The translations under genes were made by a program, and so were the position numbers. Below are positions 28,902 through 37,979 of a DNA stretch of 64,000 bases, piece by piece (within the stretch, counting starts at the first letter, position 1; each line of letters starts with the position of its first letter). The DNA is taken from positions 86,404 to 150,403 of the forward strand of contig SCRN01000004.1 of assembly GCA_004322045.1 (NCBI GenBank). Direction: 5' to 3'. The stretch comes from Paraburkholderia sp. (GTDB lineage: Bacteria; Pseudomonadota; Gammaproteobacteria; Burkholderiales; Burkholderiaceae). The notes beneath the pieces are model-generated. The model was not told the DNA's origin and ran no database searches. It worked only from the letters and a program-made list of their open reading frames with translations.

Positions 28902-29453
28902 ATGAGTCAGACGAGCGAAACCGCCACGTTGGGCGGCGGATGCTTCTGGTGCCTAGAGGCCGTCTACGCCGATGTCGAGGGCGTGAGGAGCGTCGAATCG
29001 GGCTACGCGGGCGGCGCGCTCGCGCATCCGACGTACGAGCAGGTGTGCGACGGCGGGACGGGGCATGCCGAGGTGGTCAAAGTAGAGTTCGATCCCGCAC
29101 GGATCAGCTACCACGAGATCTTGAAGATCTTTTTTGCGATCCACGATCCGACGCAACTGAACCGCCAAGGCAACGATGTCGGTGAGCAGTACCGGTCGGT
29201 CATCTTTACGCATGACGATCGCCAGCGCGAGATCGCGATCGAGGCGATTCGCGAGCTCGAGCGCGACCATGTCTACGACGCGCCGATCGTCACGCGGGTC
29301 GAACCGCTCGAGGGCAATTACTGGCCCGCCGAGCCCTATCATCAGCGTTATTTCGCGCAGCATCCCGAACAGGGCTATTGCACGTTCGTCGTCGCCCCGA
29401 AGGTGGCCAAGTTCCGCGCGAAGTTCGCGAGCTGGATGCGCCCTGGCGCGTGA
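28902..29453 (+). CDS. msrA: Peptide methionine sulfoxide reductase MsrA
   Basis: Reduces methionine-S-sulfoxide in oxidised proteins. The catalytic Cys is in GGCFWCLEAVY (near residue 13), followed by GVRSVESGYAGG and GHAEVVKVEFDP, and QYRSVIF further on. The 183-residue length is normal for a cytosolic MsrA; no signal peptide. ACAGGAGAG precedes the ATG. The 286-bp region upstream (28616-28901) must hold its promoter and that of the flavin reductase; I see only AT-rich stretches near 28685-28740, no clear motif. Confidence 0.96.
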   Translation: MSQTSETATLGGGCFWCLEAVYADVEGVRSVESGYAGGALAHPTYEQVCDGGTGHAEVVKVEFDPARISYHEILKIFFAIHDPTQLNRQGNDVGEQYRSVIFTHDDRQREIAIEAIRELERDHVYDAPIVTRVEPLEGNYWPAEPYHQRYFAQHPEQGYCTFVVAPKVAKFRAKFASWMRPGA

Positions 29454-29538
29454 GCCGCGCCGGTCGCGTCGTGGCTCCCTCCGATTTCGGCCCCCCCGGC
29501 CGCCCGGGCGATACCGCGCAGTTCGCGCGTGCCTATGC

Positions 29539-30723
29539 CTATGCCGCCGCCGCCGCGCCCTCGCCCGGGCGCGCCTCATCGCGTAACCGAGCGCAAGCCG
29601 TGGCGATCTCGCGTGCGAGTGCGACGCAGCTGAGCGGCGCCGAGCCCTCCGCCTTGTTGTTCGTGACGATCAACACGGGCTGGCCCGCGATGGCATACCG
29701 GGCGGCGAGCTCCGCGAGCGCGGCGCGAGTGGCCAGGTCTTCGTCGACGAGCTTGTCGAACGGTTCGTACTTGGCCTTCGCTTGCTCATACTTGAACCCG
29801 CCATGCAGGCTCCAGCGCACGATGAGCGGCCCGCTCGGCGCGTCGCCGTCGAGCAGCGCAAGCGCGGCCGCCTGGCGCAACGGCTCGGGCATGCGCGCAT
29901 GTAGCCCCACGCAATAGCGCACGCCGCGCTCGCGCAGCATGCGGATCAAGCGCGGCGTGAGCAGGCACGCATCGCGAATTTCCAACGCGTAGCAGGGATT
30001 GAATGCGTGGGCCGGGTCCGCGCTGAACGAGGGCAAGGGGGGCAGCGCGTCGAAGAATGCGCCCAGTCTGTCGACGAACGCGGCGGGGTCGGCCAGGATG
30101 CGCTCGGGTAAAGGCGGAAATTGGAATACGAGCGCGCCCGCCTTCGCGCCGAGCCCTTCTAGGCAGGGTGTGACGAATTCGCGGCTGGCGAGCTGCGCGT
30201 CGAGGAAACAGGGATTGTCGGCGATCGGCATGCCGCGTTCCGCGCGCAGCGTTGCGTCGGTCACCGAGGCAGGCGCTTTGACGATGAAGCGAAAGTCGTC
30301 GGGAACCTGTTGCGCATAGCGCAGGTAATCGGCCACGGAAAGCGGCGCGTAAAACGAGCGGTCGATGCTGACCGTGCGCAGCAGCGGATGTGCGCCGTAG
30401 GCCCCGAGACCGTCGCGCGCGAGCTTCGCGTCGCTGTAGGCTTGCCCGTAGACGATGCCTTCCCAGCCTGGAAAGGACCACGACGAGGTGCCCAGATGCA
30501 CCTGCCGCGGCAATGCCTGCGCCGCGTCCAGTACGTCGGGGGATGGTGTTGCGGGCAGCACGGCTTTAGTGCGCCGCGGGCGCTGGCCGGGCGTGTCGCC
30601 GGCGGCGGCGGGACCGCCGCCGCTCGTGGGCGGATTGGACGCGCGAGGCGGCGCCGGCTCAGGCGGGCCGGCGTCCGAATTGCCGAATAAATCGAATTGC
30701 GGGTCGTCGTTCTCATCTGCCAT
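29539..30723 (-). CDS. DUF72 (YecE-like) protein
   Basis: 394 residues. A ~75-residue Pro/Gly/Ala-rich N-terminal segment precedes a DUF72 TIM-barrel-like domain beginning at LGTSSWSFPGWEGIVY. Other family landmarks are TVSIDRSFYAPLS, RFIVKAPASVTDA and LVFQFPPLPE. The family is broadly conserved with no firmly known function. The start at 30723 (MADENDD) lies upstream of the domain and 35 bp after the stop of the fatty acid synthase gene. Confidence 0.88.
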   Translation of the reverse strand: MADENDDPQFDLFGNSDAGPPEPAPPRASNPPTSGGGPAAAGDTPGQRPRRTKAVLPATPSPDVLDAAQALPRQVHLGTSSWSFPGWEGIVYGQAYSDAKLARDGLGAYGAHPLLRTVSIDRSFYAPLSVADYLRYAQQVPDDFRFIVKAPASVTDATLRAERGMPIADNPCFLDAQLASREFVTPCLEGLGAKAGALVFQFPPLPERILADPAAFVDRLGAFFDALPPLPSFSADPAHAFNPCYALEIRDACLLTPRLIRMLRERGVRYCVGLHARMPEPLRQAAALALLDGDAPSGPLIVRWSLHGGFKYEQAKAKYEPFDKLVDEDLATRAALAELAARYAIAGQPVLIVTNNKAEGSAPLSCVALAREIATACARLRDEARPGEGAAAAA

Positions 30724-30758
30724 CGAATGCCGGGCCCGCCCATGGGCCCAATTCCACG

Positions 30759-31979
30759 CTATGCGCCAAGCGGCCGATCGTACATGTAGCGGCGCGACCA
30801 AGGCAACGTTTGGGCGCTTCGGCCGGCTTTGCGGCAGACGATTTGAAACAGTGAGACGTCGTCGTGTTCGAATGCATAGGCGCAGCCCGCAAGGTACACG
30901 CGCCAAATGCGGAACTTCTCGTCGTCGACGAGCCCTTTCAGCGTTTCGCTCTTGGCCTCGAAGTTCTCGGTCCAGATTTCGAGCGTGCGCGCGTAATGGC
31001 GCCGCAAGCTTTCGGCGTCGACCGGCTCGAGACCGCCGCGCTGCATCGCTTCGAGCGCGAGGCTGATATGCGGCAGCTCGCCGTCGGGGAACACGTAGCG
31101 ATCGATGAAATCGCCGCCGCCGAGCGCCGTTTCGCCACTGTCGTAATCGGTCGACGTGATGCCGTGGTTCATGGCGATGCCGTCGTCGGTGAGCAACTCG
31201 CGAATCTTGCCGAAATAGAGCGGCAGATTCTTTTGACCGACGTGTTCGAACATGCCTACGCTCGTGATGCGGTCGAATTGGCCTTCGATGTCGCGATAGT
31301 CCTGCAACCGGATTTCAATTCTATCGGCGAGGCCCGCGGCTTTCACGCGTTCGGTGGCCAAATCGAATTGATTCTGCGACAGCGTCACGCCTACGCAACG
31401 CGCGCCGAACTTGCTCGCCGCGCGCAACACGAGGGCGCCCCAGCCGCAGCCGATGTCGAGCAGCGTGTGGCCAGGGTGAACTTGGATTTTCGTGAGGATG
31501 TGGTCGATCTTCTTGATCTGCGCGGTGGCCAAATCTTCGTCGCCGTTTTCAAAGTAGGCGCACGAATAGACCATGTTCTCGTCGAGCCAAAGCTGATAGA
31601 ACTCGTTCGAGACATCGTAGTGATACTGGATCGCTTTCTTGTCGGACGCTTTCGTATGATTGAAATAGCGTCGCACGCGCGCGAGTTTGCTCGCACTCGT
31701 GACGGTGCTCTTGGCGAGCGAGTAACCGACCGTGATGATGTCCGAAAGCTTGCCCTCGATGTCGATCTTGCCTTTTACGTAGGCTTCGCCGAGATTGTCG
31801 AGACTGGGATCGAGCAACAGCGGCAATGCCGAAGCGGTGTTGACCTTGAGTGTGACTTGCGGCGCGGCGAAACGGCCGAAGTCGAGTTGCTGCCCGTTCC
31901 ATAAGACGAGACGCGCGGGCAGGTTCGTCTTATCGCGTACGTCGTCCACCCACTGCGCTAGCTTTTTCTCCCAGAACAT
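30759..31979 (-). CDS. cfa: Cyclopropane-fatty-acyl-phospholipid synthase
   Basis: SAM-dependent enzyme that adds a methylene bridge to unsaturated acyl chains of membrane phospholipids. N-terminal ~120-residue lipid-binding region, then the Rossmann methyltransferase with the SAM motif LLDIGCGWGALVL near residue 175. YHYDVSNEFYQLWLDENMVYSCAYF, MFEHVGQKN and GGGDFIDRYVFPDGELP are diagnostic. 406 residues. ATACGGAGAAAACGC precedes the ATG. Confidence 0.95.
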   Translation of the reverse strand: MFWEKKLAQWVDDVRDKTNLPARLVLWNGQQLDFGRFAAPQVTLKVNTASALPLLLDPSLDNLGEAYVKGKIDIEGKLSDIITVGYSLAKSTVTSASKLARVRRYFNHTKASDKKAIQYHYDVSNEFYQLWLDENMVYSCAYFENGDEDLATAQIKKIDHILTKIQVHPGHTLLDIGCGWGALVLRAASKFGARCVGVTLSQNQFDLATERVKAAGLADRIEIRLQDYRDIEGQFDRITSVGMFEHVGQKNLPLYFGKIRELLTDDGIAMNHGITSTDYDSGETALGGGDFIDRYVFPDGELPHISLALEAMQRGGLEPVDAESLRRHYARTLEIWTENFEAKSETLKGLVDDEKFRIWRVYLAGCAYAFEHDDVSLFQIVCRKAGRSAQTLPWSRRYMYDRPLGA

Positions 31980-32159
31980 GCGTTTTCTCCGTATTCGTCG
32001 TTGAAAATGCAAAGCAGAGCAAAGCAGCCGTCCGCAGCTCGCGCGCGAACGCGGGCGGCGATTTCGATTTCTTGCATCGGCGCGCGAGCGGTGCGCCCTA
32101 GCGCACGACGCTCGCGGCCGCAGAGCGCGGGGACTTCGTGCGGCGCAGCGCGCTCGCCG

Positions 32160-32801
32160 TCAAGGCGCAAGGCGCGAGATGCGCCAGTCGCCGGCGCTCT
32201 CGCGCGTGTAAAGGATTCGGTCGTGCAGCCGCGATGGCCGTCCCTGCCAGAATTCGATGGCCTCCGGCACGAGCCGGTAGCCGCCCCAATGCGGCGGGCG
32301 CGGCGGATTCTCGCCGAAGCGCTCGGCGAACGATTTTTCGCGCGCTTCGAGCAGCGACCGGCTTTCGATCGGATGGCTTTGCTCCGACGCCCATGCGCCG
32401 ATGCGCGAGCCGAGCGGGCGCGAATGGAAGTACGCGTCGCTTTCGTCGGCGCCGGTCTTGACCACGGTGCCTTCGACGCGCACTTGGCGTTCGAGCTCGA
32501 TCCAATAGAACAGCAGGCTCGCGTGCGGATTGACCGCTAAATCGGCGCCTTTGCGGCTTTCGTAATTCGTGTAGAAGACAAAACCGCGTTCGTCCACGCC
32601 CTTGATAAGCAGGATTCGCGCCGAGGGATAACCGCGCCCGTCCACGGTGGCGAGCGTCATCGTATTGGGTTCGGGCAGCCGCGCATCGAGCGCTTGCTTG
32701 AACCAAGTCTCGAATTGGCGGATCGGATCGGCGTCGACGCTCGTTTCGTCGAGCGAGCCGCGGGCATAGTCTTTACGGAGATCGGAGAGGGTAGTAGTCA
32801 T
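32160..32801 (-). CDS. pdxH: Pyridoxamine/pyridoxine 5'-phosphate oxidase
   Basis: FMN-dependent final enzyme of PLP formation. The N-terminal [12 protein letters not shown] motif, [36 protein letters not shown] and the C-terminal [13 protein letters not shown] / WRISRLAP are all characteristic. The start at 32801 gives 213 residues, the family length; upstream in-frame sequence is not homologous. Confidence 0.96.
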   Translation of the reverse strand: MTTTLSDLRKDYARGSLDETSVDADPIRQFETWFKQALDARLPEPNTMTLATVDGRGYPSARILLIKGVDERGFVFYTNYESRKGADLAVNPHASLLFYWIELERQVRVEGTVVKTGADESDAYFHSRPLGSRIGAWASEQSHPIESRSLLEAREKSFAERFGENPPRPPHWGGYRLVPEAIEFWQGRPSRLHDRILYTRESAGDWRISRLAP

Positions 32802-32974
32802 ATTCTTATGTGACCGCTTCAGTCGGGGGTCAGTATAGCCAACCCGGGAAAAACGTGCCGCGTGTCGACCCGGCGAATGAGAGGATCGTCGCCGGGTCGT
32901 CGGCGCGCCGGGAGCGGCTCGGCGCGGGCCGATGAGGCACAATACGAGCTTCGTTCGCATCATTGTCACGCATC

Positions 32975-33856
32975 ATGTCCAGCCTTCGCGCCACTGTGCT
33001 CAATCCGGATCTTACTCCCGCACCGGCGCTTGTCGACGCGCCCGAAACCGCAGATCGCGAGCGCCGCTTCGGCGGGGTCGCGCGGCTCTATGGCCCAAAC
33101 GCGCTCGCCGCATTCGAACGCTCGCATGTCGCCGTCATCGGCATCGGCGGGGTGGGCTCTTGGGCCGTCGAGGCGCTCGCGCGCAGCGCCGTGGGCAAGC
33201 TGACGTTGATCGACCTCGATAACGTGGCCGAGAGCAACACGAACCGCCAGGTCCACGCGCTCGACGGCAATTACGGGAAGCCGAAAGTCGATGCCATGGC
33301 CGAGCGCGTCGCGCTCATCGACCGGCAGTGCCAGGTCGTGCGTGTCGAGGACTTCGTCGATCCGGAGAACTTCGACGCGTTGCTTGGCGGCGGCTTCGAT
33401 TATGTCGTCGATGCGATCGACAGCGTGCGCACCAAAACGGCGCTGATCGCCTGGTGCGTCGCGCACGGGCAGCCGCTCGTCACCGTGGGCGGGGCAGGTG
33501 GCCAGTTCGATCCGACGCGCATCCGGATCGACGACCTCGCATTGACCATTCAAGACCCGTTGCTCTCGAAGGTGCGCGCGCAGTTGCGCAAGCAGCACGG
33601 TTTTCCGCGCGGGCCCAAGGCGAAGTTCAAGGTCAGCGCGGTGTATTCGGACGAGCCGCTCGTCTACCCCGAGGCGGCGGTTTGCGATATGGACGACGTC
33701 GCCCAGCACGTGACGACCTCGCCCGGGCACGCGGGGCCTGTCGGGCTCAACTGCGCAGGGTTCGGCTCGAGCGTTTGCGTGACTGCGAGCTTTGGATTCG
33801 CCGCCGCGGCCCACGTGCTGCGCGCATTGGCCAAGGCGGCGAACGCCGCGGGATGA
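32975..33856 (+). CDS. tcdA: tRNA threonylcarbamoyladenosine dehydratase TcdA
   Basis: E1-like (ThiF/MoeB fold) enzyme that cyclises t6A to ct6A at tRNA position 37. RRFGGVARLYG at residue ~30 and the nucleotide loop GIGGVGSWAVEALARS near 50 are typical, as are DLDNVAESNTNRQ and DAIDSVRTKTALIAWC. 293 residues from the ATG at 32975; a TTG 12 bp upstream is a weaker alternative. Convergent with the cnoX gene. Confidence 0.92.
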   Translation: MSSLRATVLNPDLTPAPALVDAPETADRERRFGGVARLYGPNALAAFERSHVAVIGIGGVGSWAVEALARSAVGKLTLIDLDNVAESNTNRQVHALDGNYGKPKVDAMAERVALIDRQCQVVRVEDFVDPENFDALLGGGFDYVVDAIDSVRTKTALIAWCVAHGQPLVTVGGAGGQFDPTRIRIDDLALTIQDPLLSKVRAQLRKQHGFPRGPKAKFKVSAVYSDEPLVYPEAAVCDMDDVAQHVTTSPGHAGPVGLNCAGFGSSVCVTASFGFAAAAHVLRALAKAANAAG

Positions 33857-33924
33857 CGCGCGCCGGCTAGCAGTTTCGCTCGATGCGGCCGGCTAGCGAG
33901 GCACGGGGCCGCGGGGGCGCTGCG

Positions 33925-34773
33925 TCAATGCAGCGCAGCACTGAGCTTGCGGCGCCACGCCGAGACGAGTTCGTGGTCGTACGCCACCAAGTCGAACACC
34001 GACAGCATGGTCTTGCGGCCGACGTCGTCCTGGAACGAACGATCGCGCTTCACGATTTCGAGCAGGTGGCCGAGCGCCTGTTCGTACGCGCACCGCGCGA
34101 TCAGCGCGTTGGCCAAGTCGAAACGCGCCTCCAAGTTGGCCGGATCGGCCGCCACGGCGGCTTCGAGCGTTTCCGTCGACGGCAGCTCCGCCACCGCATC
34201 GAGCGCATCGAGCCGCGTCTTCAGCGCGTTGTAGCGCACGTCGATGCCCTGCGTCGTCTTCGACGAAAGCAGCCCCGCTTCGCGGCGTGCGTCGTCGCTC
34301 CGATCTTCGTCGAGCAACAGCTCGATCAGATCGAGCCGCGCCTCGTCGAAGCCCGGGTCGAGCGCGAGCGCGGCCAGCAAGTGATCGCGCGCCACCGCGT
34401 GTTGGCCTTCCTGCAAGGCATGCAGGGCTGCTCGCCGCTCGAGTTGCGCCGGATTCGGCACGATGCGCTCGATAAAGGCGCGCAATTGGCTTTCGGGCAG
34501 CACCCCGGTGAACTGATCGATCGGCCTTCCGCTCTCAAATGCGATCACATGCGGAATGCTGCGCACCTGAAAGTGCGCGGCGAGTTGCGGGTTCTCGTCG
34601 ACGTTGACTTTAACGAGGCGCCAGCGGCCGGCGAAGTCATGCTCGAGTTTCTCGAGCAACGGGCCGAGCGACTTGCACGGGCCGCACCACGGCGCCCAGA
34701 AATCGACGAGGACGGGAACGAGCGCCGAAGCCTCGATCACGTCGTTTTCGAAAGTGGCTAGGGTGGTGTTCAT
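33925..34773 (-). CDS. cnoX: Thioredoxin-TPR co-chaperone CnoX/YbbN
   Basis: Thioredoxin fold (residues ~5-110) with an intact redox motif WCGPC near 34-38 and cis-Pro loop SIPHV, followed by tetratricopeptide-type helices to the end. The E. coli homologue has lost the first Cys and acts as a holdase; here both cysteines remain, so redox activity is possible. 282 residues; GGGAGATC precedes the ATG. Confidence 0.9.
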   Translation of the reverse strand: MNTTLATFENDVIEASALVPVLVDFWAPWCGPCKSLGPLLEKLEHDFAGRWRLVKVNVDENPQLAAHFQVRSIPHVIAFESGRPIDQFTGVLPESQLRAFIERIVPNPAQLERRAALHALQEGQHAVARDHLLAALALDPGFDEARLDLIELLLDEDRSDDARREAGLLSSKTTQGIDVRYNALKTRLDALDAVAELPSTETLEAAVAADPANLEARFDLANALIARCAYEQALGHLLEIVKRDRSFQDDVGRKTMLSVFDLVAYDHELVSAWRRKLSAALH

Positions 34774-34899
34774 GATCTCCCTCATTAGGCGTTGATCAAT
34801 GGCGCAGATAGGGGCTGGCGCGCGCCATTTCAACGCTCGAGCGGTTCAGGTAGTGGGGGGGGGCGAAGCAGCCTACGCAGGCGGGCGTCAGGCTGCCTG

Positions 34900-35823
34900 C
34901 TAATGGGACGGGCGCTCGGGAAGCGGGATCCATTCGGTTTCGCCTGGAACTTTGCCCATCGTTTGTGCAGCCCAAGCTTGTTTCGCCCGTGTAATTTTTT
35001 CTCGGGAACTCGCGACGAAATTCCAGTCGATGAACCGCTCGCCTTCCAGCGCCGCACCGCCGAGCAGCATCACCGTCGCACCCGTGCGGCTCGAGAGCGT
35101 GACGGTTTCGCCGGGGACTAGCACGGCCATGTGCGTGGCGGCGAGCGGCTCGCCGTCGATCGCGAGGTCGCCGTCGACGAGATAGACGCCGCGCTCCTCA
35201 TGTTCGGGTTCGAGCGCCACTGCGCCGTCGGGGGAGAAGCTTGCGGCGACATACAGCGTGGGTGAAAAAGTGCGGGTCGGCGCCTGCGCGCCGAATGCGC
35301 TGCCTGCGATGACGGTCAATGTGACGCCGTTGCGTTCGAACTGTGGCAACGTGGCCGCCGCGTGATGCTCGAACGCCGGTTCCGCGTCTTCATCGGCGAG
35401 CGGCAGCGCGACCCAGGTCTGGATGCCGTGCAGGACCTGTCCGCGCCCTCGCTCTTCGTCGGGCGTGCGCTCGGAGTGGACGATGCCGCGGCCGGCCGTC
35501 ATCCAATTGACATCGCCCGGCGTGATTTTTTGCACGGAGCCGACGCTGTCGCGATGAAGCATCGCGCCTTCGAACAAATAGGTGACGGTTGCGAGGCCAA
35601 TGTGCGGGTGCGGCCGCACGTCGACGCCGGTGCCGGGTGCATAGCTCGCGGGACCCATATGGTCGAAGAAGATGAACGGACCGACGAGCCGCGCGGCGAG
35701 TGCGGGTAGGACGCGGCGAACCGTGAGGCTGCCGATGTCGCGCATCGACGGCTTGAGAATGGCTTTGACGGATGACGGCAAGGCGCGCTCCCTAGGGCTG
35801 GGCGCACCATTGTACTGCGCCAT
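34900..35823 (-). CDS. Pirin-family bicupin protein
   Basis: 307 residues. The N-terminal cupin carries metal ligands: RPHPHIGLATVTYLFEGAMLHRDS supplies three His, with a downstream His/Glu in IVHSERTP. A second pirin C-terminal cupin follows (FSPTLYVAASFSPDGAVALEPEHEERGVYL). Bacterial pirins are often quercetin-dioxygenase-like, but the biological role here is not known. Stand-alone. Confidence 0.92.
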   Translation of the reverse strand: MAQYNGAPSPRERALPSSVKAILKPSMRDIGSLTVRRVLPALAARLVGPFIFFDHMGPASYAPGTGVDVRPHPHIGLATVTYLFEGAMLHRDSVGSVQKITPGDVNWMTAGRGIVHSERTPDEERGRGQVLHGIQTWVALPLADEDAEPAFEHHAAATLPQFERNGVTLTVIAGSAFGAQAPTRTFSPTLYVAASFSPDGAVALEPEHEERGVYLVDGDLAIDGEPLAATHMAVLVPGETVTLSSRTGATVMLLGGAALEGERFIDWNFVASSREKITRAKQAWAAQTMGKVPGETEWIPLPERPSH

Positions 35824-35854
35824 GCACGTTCGACGAGCGCCGTTTCCCGCGCCG

Positions 35855-37432
35855 TCACGCCATCCGATTCTTGGCGAGCGGCGGGTTGGCCGCGAAGTAA
35901 CGTTTGATGCCCTTCAGGATCGCGCTTGCCATCTCCGCGCGATAGCCGTCGTCGTTCAAGCGAGCCTCTTCGTCGGGGTTGCTGATGAACGCGGTTTCGA
36001 CGAGGATCGAAGGAATATCGGGCGCCTTGAGCACGGCAAAGCCCGCTTGCTCGACCGAGCCCTTGTGCAGCTTGTTGATCTCGCCCACTTCCTTGAGCAC
36101 GAACGAGCCGTAGCGCAACGAGTCGCGAATCTGGGCGGTCGTCGACATGTCGAACAACGCGCGGTTGACGGATTCGTCCGCCGTCTTGACGTTGATGCCG
36201 CCGATCAGGTCGGACGAATTCTCCTTGTTGGCCATCCAGCGCGCCGCGGCGCTCGACGCACCGTGCTCGGACAGCGCAAACACGGAGGAGCCCCGCGCCT
36301 GAGGCGTCGTGAAGGCGTCGGCGTGGATCGAGACGAACAGGTCGGCGCCGACGCGCCGCGCCTTTTGCACGCGCACTTGCAGCGGCACGAAGAAGTCGGC
36401 GTCGCGCGTCATCATCGAGCGCATGTTCGGCTGGGCATCGATCAACGCGCGCAATTTCTTGGCGATGTCGAGCGCCACGTGCTTCTCGTAGGTGCCCGCG
36501 CTGCCGATCGCGCCCGGGTCTTCGCCGCCGTGTCCCGGATCGATTGCCACGGTCAAGAGCCGTACGGTCTTGCCGGTCTTCGGCGTGGTGAAGGTGTAGG
36601 TGTCGCCGTCGGCCAGGCCGTCGCCGCCTGCATTATTCCCTTCGGGCTTGTGCTGCGCGAAGGCGGGCGGCTGCGCGGCGGGCTTCGCCGGTTTGCGCGC
36701 GTTACCGGCGGCGCCATTCGTGCTCGGGCCGGAAGCGCCCGGCGCGCTCGGCGGCGTGCTTTGCGCATAGCGCTCGAAGAAGGCTTCGCTGTTGTCCGAC
36801 GCGGGGGGCGGCGGGGCGGTCGGCCCCGCGAGCGGGGCAGGCGCCGGTTGCAGCGCGTCTTCGCTGCGCTCTTTCCGGTTCAAGCGCTTTTCTTTGCGTT
36901 CGGTTTCCGCGAGCAATTCCATCAGCGGATCGGGCGCGACGGTCGGATACAGATCGAGGACCAAACGGTAACGATAGGCGCCGACGGGCGGCAGCGAGAA
37001 AACTTGCGGCTTGACCGAGCCTTTCAGATCGAAGACGAGGCGTACGACGTGCGGCTGGAATTGGCCCACGCGCACGGCACGCAGTTGCGGATCGTTCGGC
37101 GTGATCTTCGACACGAGATCGCGCAGCGCCTGATCGAGATCGAGGCCGTCCAGATCGACGACGAGGCGGTCGGGCCCTTGCAGCAACTGTTGCGTGGATT
37201 GCAGCGGCTGGTCCGACTCGATCGTCACGCGCGTGTAATCGCGCGCCGGCCAGACGCGCACGCCCAGCACCGAGCTAGCGAGCGCCGAGCGCGAAAGACC
37301 GAGCGACGTGGCGAGCCCGACGATGAGCGTGGACGCTCCCGCGCGCAGCATTTGGCGGCGGCGCCAATTATGGGTGGCCGTCGCGGCCGATTCGATCGAC
37401 TTGAACGGCTTGATCAACATCTTTCGAGACAT
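35855..37432 (-). CDS. amiC: N-acetylmuramoyl-L-alanine amidase AmiC-type
   Basis: Periplasmic zinc amidase that splits septal peptidoglycan. A twin-arginine signal (NWRRRQML followed by a hydrophobic stretch to ~ALAS) is followed by an AMIN domain (residues ~55-150), a disordered Pro/Ala linker, and the Amidase_3 domain: AIDPGHGGEDPGAIG (His), EKHVALDIAKKL (Glu), SIHADAF (His) and VETAFISNPDEE (catalytic Glu). 525 residues. Start at 37432 overlaps tsaE by 19 nt; M5 (37420) is possible. Confidence 0.95.
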   Translation of the reverse strand: MSRKMLIKPFKSIESAATATHNWRRRQMLRAGASTLIVGLATSLGLSRSALASSVLGVRVWPARDYTRVTIESDQPLQSTQQLLQGPDRLVVDLDGLDLDQALRDLVSKITPNDPQLRAVRVGQFQPHVVRLVFDLKGSVKPQVFSLPPVGAYRYRLVLDLYPTVAPDPLMELLAETERKEKRLNRKERSEDALQPAPAPLAGPTAPPPPASDNSEAFFERYAQSTPPSAPGASGPSTNGAAGNARKPAKPAAQPPAFAQHKPEGNNAGGDGLADGDTYTFTTPKTGKTVRLLTVAIDPGHGGEDPGAIGSAGTYEKHVALDIAKKLRALIDAQPNMRSMMTRDADFFVPLQVRVQKARRVGADLFVSIHADAFTTPQARGSSVFALSEHGASSAAARWMANKENSSDLIGGINVKTADESVNRALFDMSTTAQIRDSLRYGSFVLKEVGEINKLHKGSVEQAGFAVLKAPDIPSILVETAFISNPDEEARLNDDGYRAEMASAILKGIKRYFAANPPLAKNRMA

Positions 37433-37962
37433 GCTTTTCCTGATTCGCTGTACGCGCGTGCGTCGAGCAGGCGCCGCTCGTCGTCGAGCGTATCCAGCGC
37501 GAAGACCAGATCGGGCGTAGCGAGCAGCGCGCCCGCTTTTTGCGGCCATTCGACGAGGCAAATCGCACCGCGATCGAAGTATTCGCGAAAACCGGCGTCG
37601 GCCCATTCCGCCGGATCGGCGAAGCGGTACAGGTCGAAGTGAAACACTTCGAGCGAGCCGCCTTCGCTTTCTTCGCGCTCGAGCGTGTAGGGCTCGACGA
37701 GCGTGTAAGTGGGGCTGCGCACGCGGCCCGAATGGCCGAGCCCTGCCAAGGTTGCGCGCACGAGCGTGGTCTTGCCGGCGCCCAGATCGCCCAGAAGCTG
37801 CACATGCAGACCGGTGAAGCCCGGCGTTCGGCGCACCTGATCGATGGCATGCGCGAAGCGCTCGCCGAATGCGTCGGTGGCCGCGAGGTGATCGAGCGTG
37901 AAGCGGCGCTCGAGAAGCACTTTCGCGTGTGGAAACAACGACGGATCGGGCGAGACGGGCAT
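37414..37962 (-). CDS. tsaE: tRNA t6A synthesis ATPase TsaE
   Basis: P-loop ATPase of the TsaBDE complex that makes threonylcarbamoyladenosine. Walker A GDLGAGKTTLVRATL is near residue 60, switch motif RSPTYTLVEPY, then FHFDLYRFADPAEW and CLVEWPQKAG. 182 residues. In one unit with amiC (19-nt overlap), the usual pairing; divergent from queG across only 17 bp. Confidence 0.95.
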   Translation of the reverse strand: MPVSPDPSLFPHAKVLLERRFTLDHLAATDAFGERFAHAIDQVRRTPGFTGLHVQLLGDLGAGKTTLVRATLAGLGHSGRVRSPTYTLVEPYTLEREESEGGSLEVFHFDLYRFADPAEWADAGFREYFDRGAICLVEWPQKAGALLATPDLVFALDTLDDERRLLDARAYSESGKACLERC

Positions 37963-37979
37963 TCTCGTAAAATAGCGGG

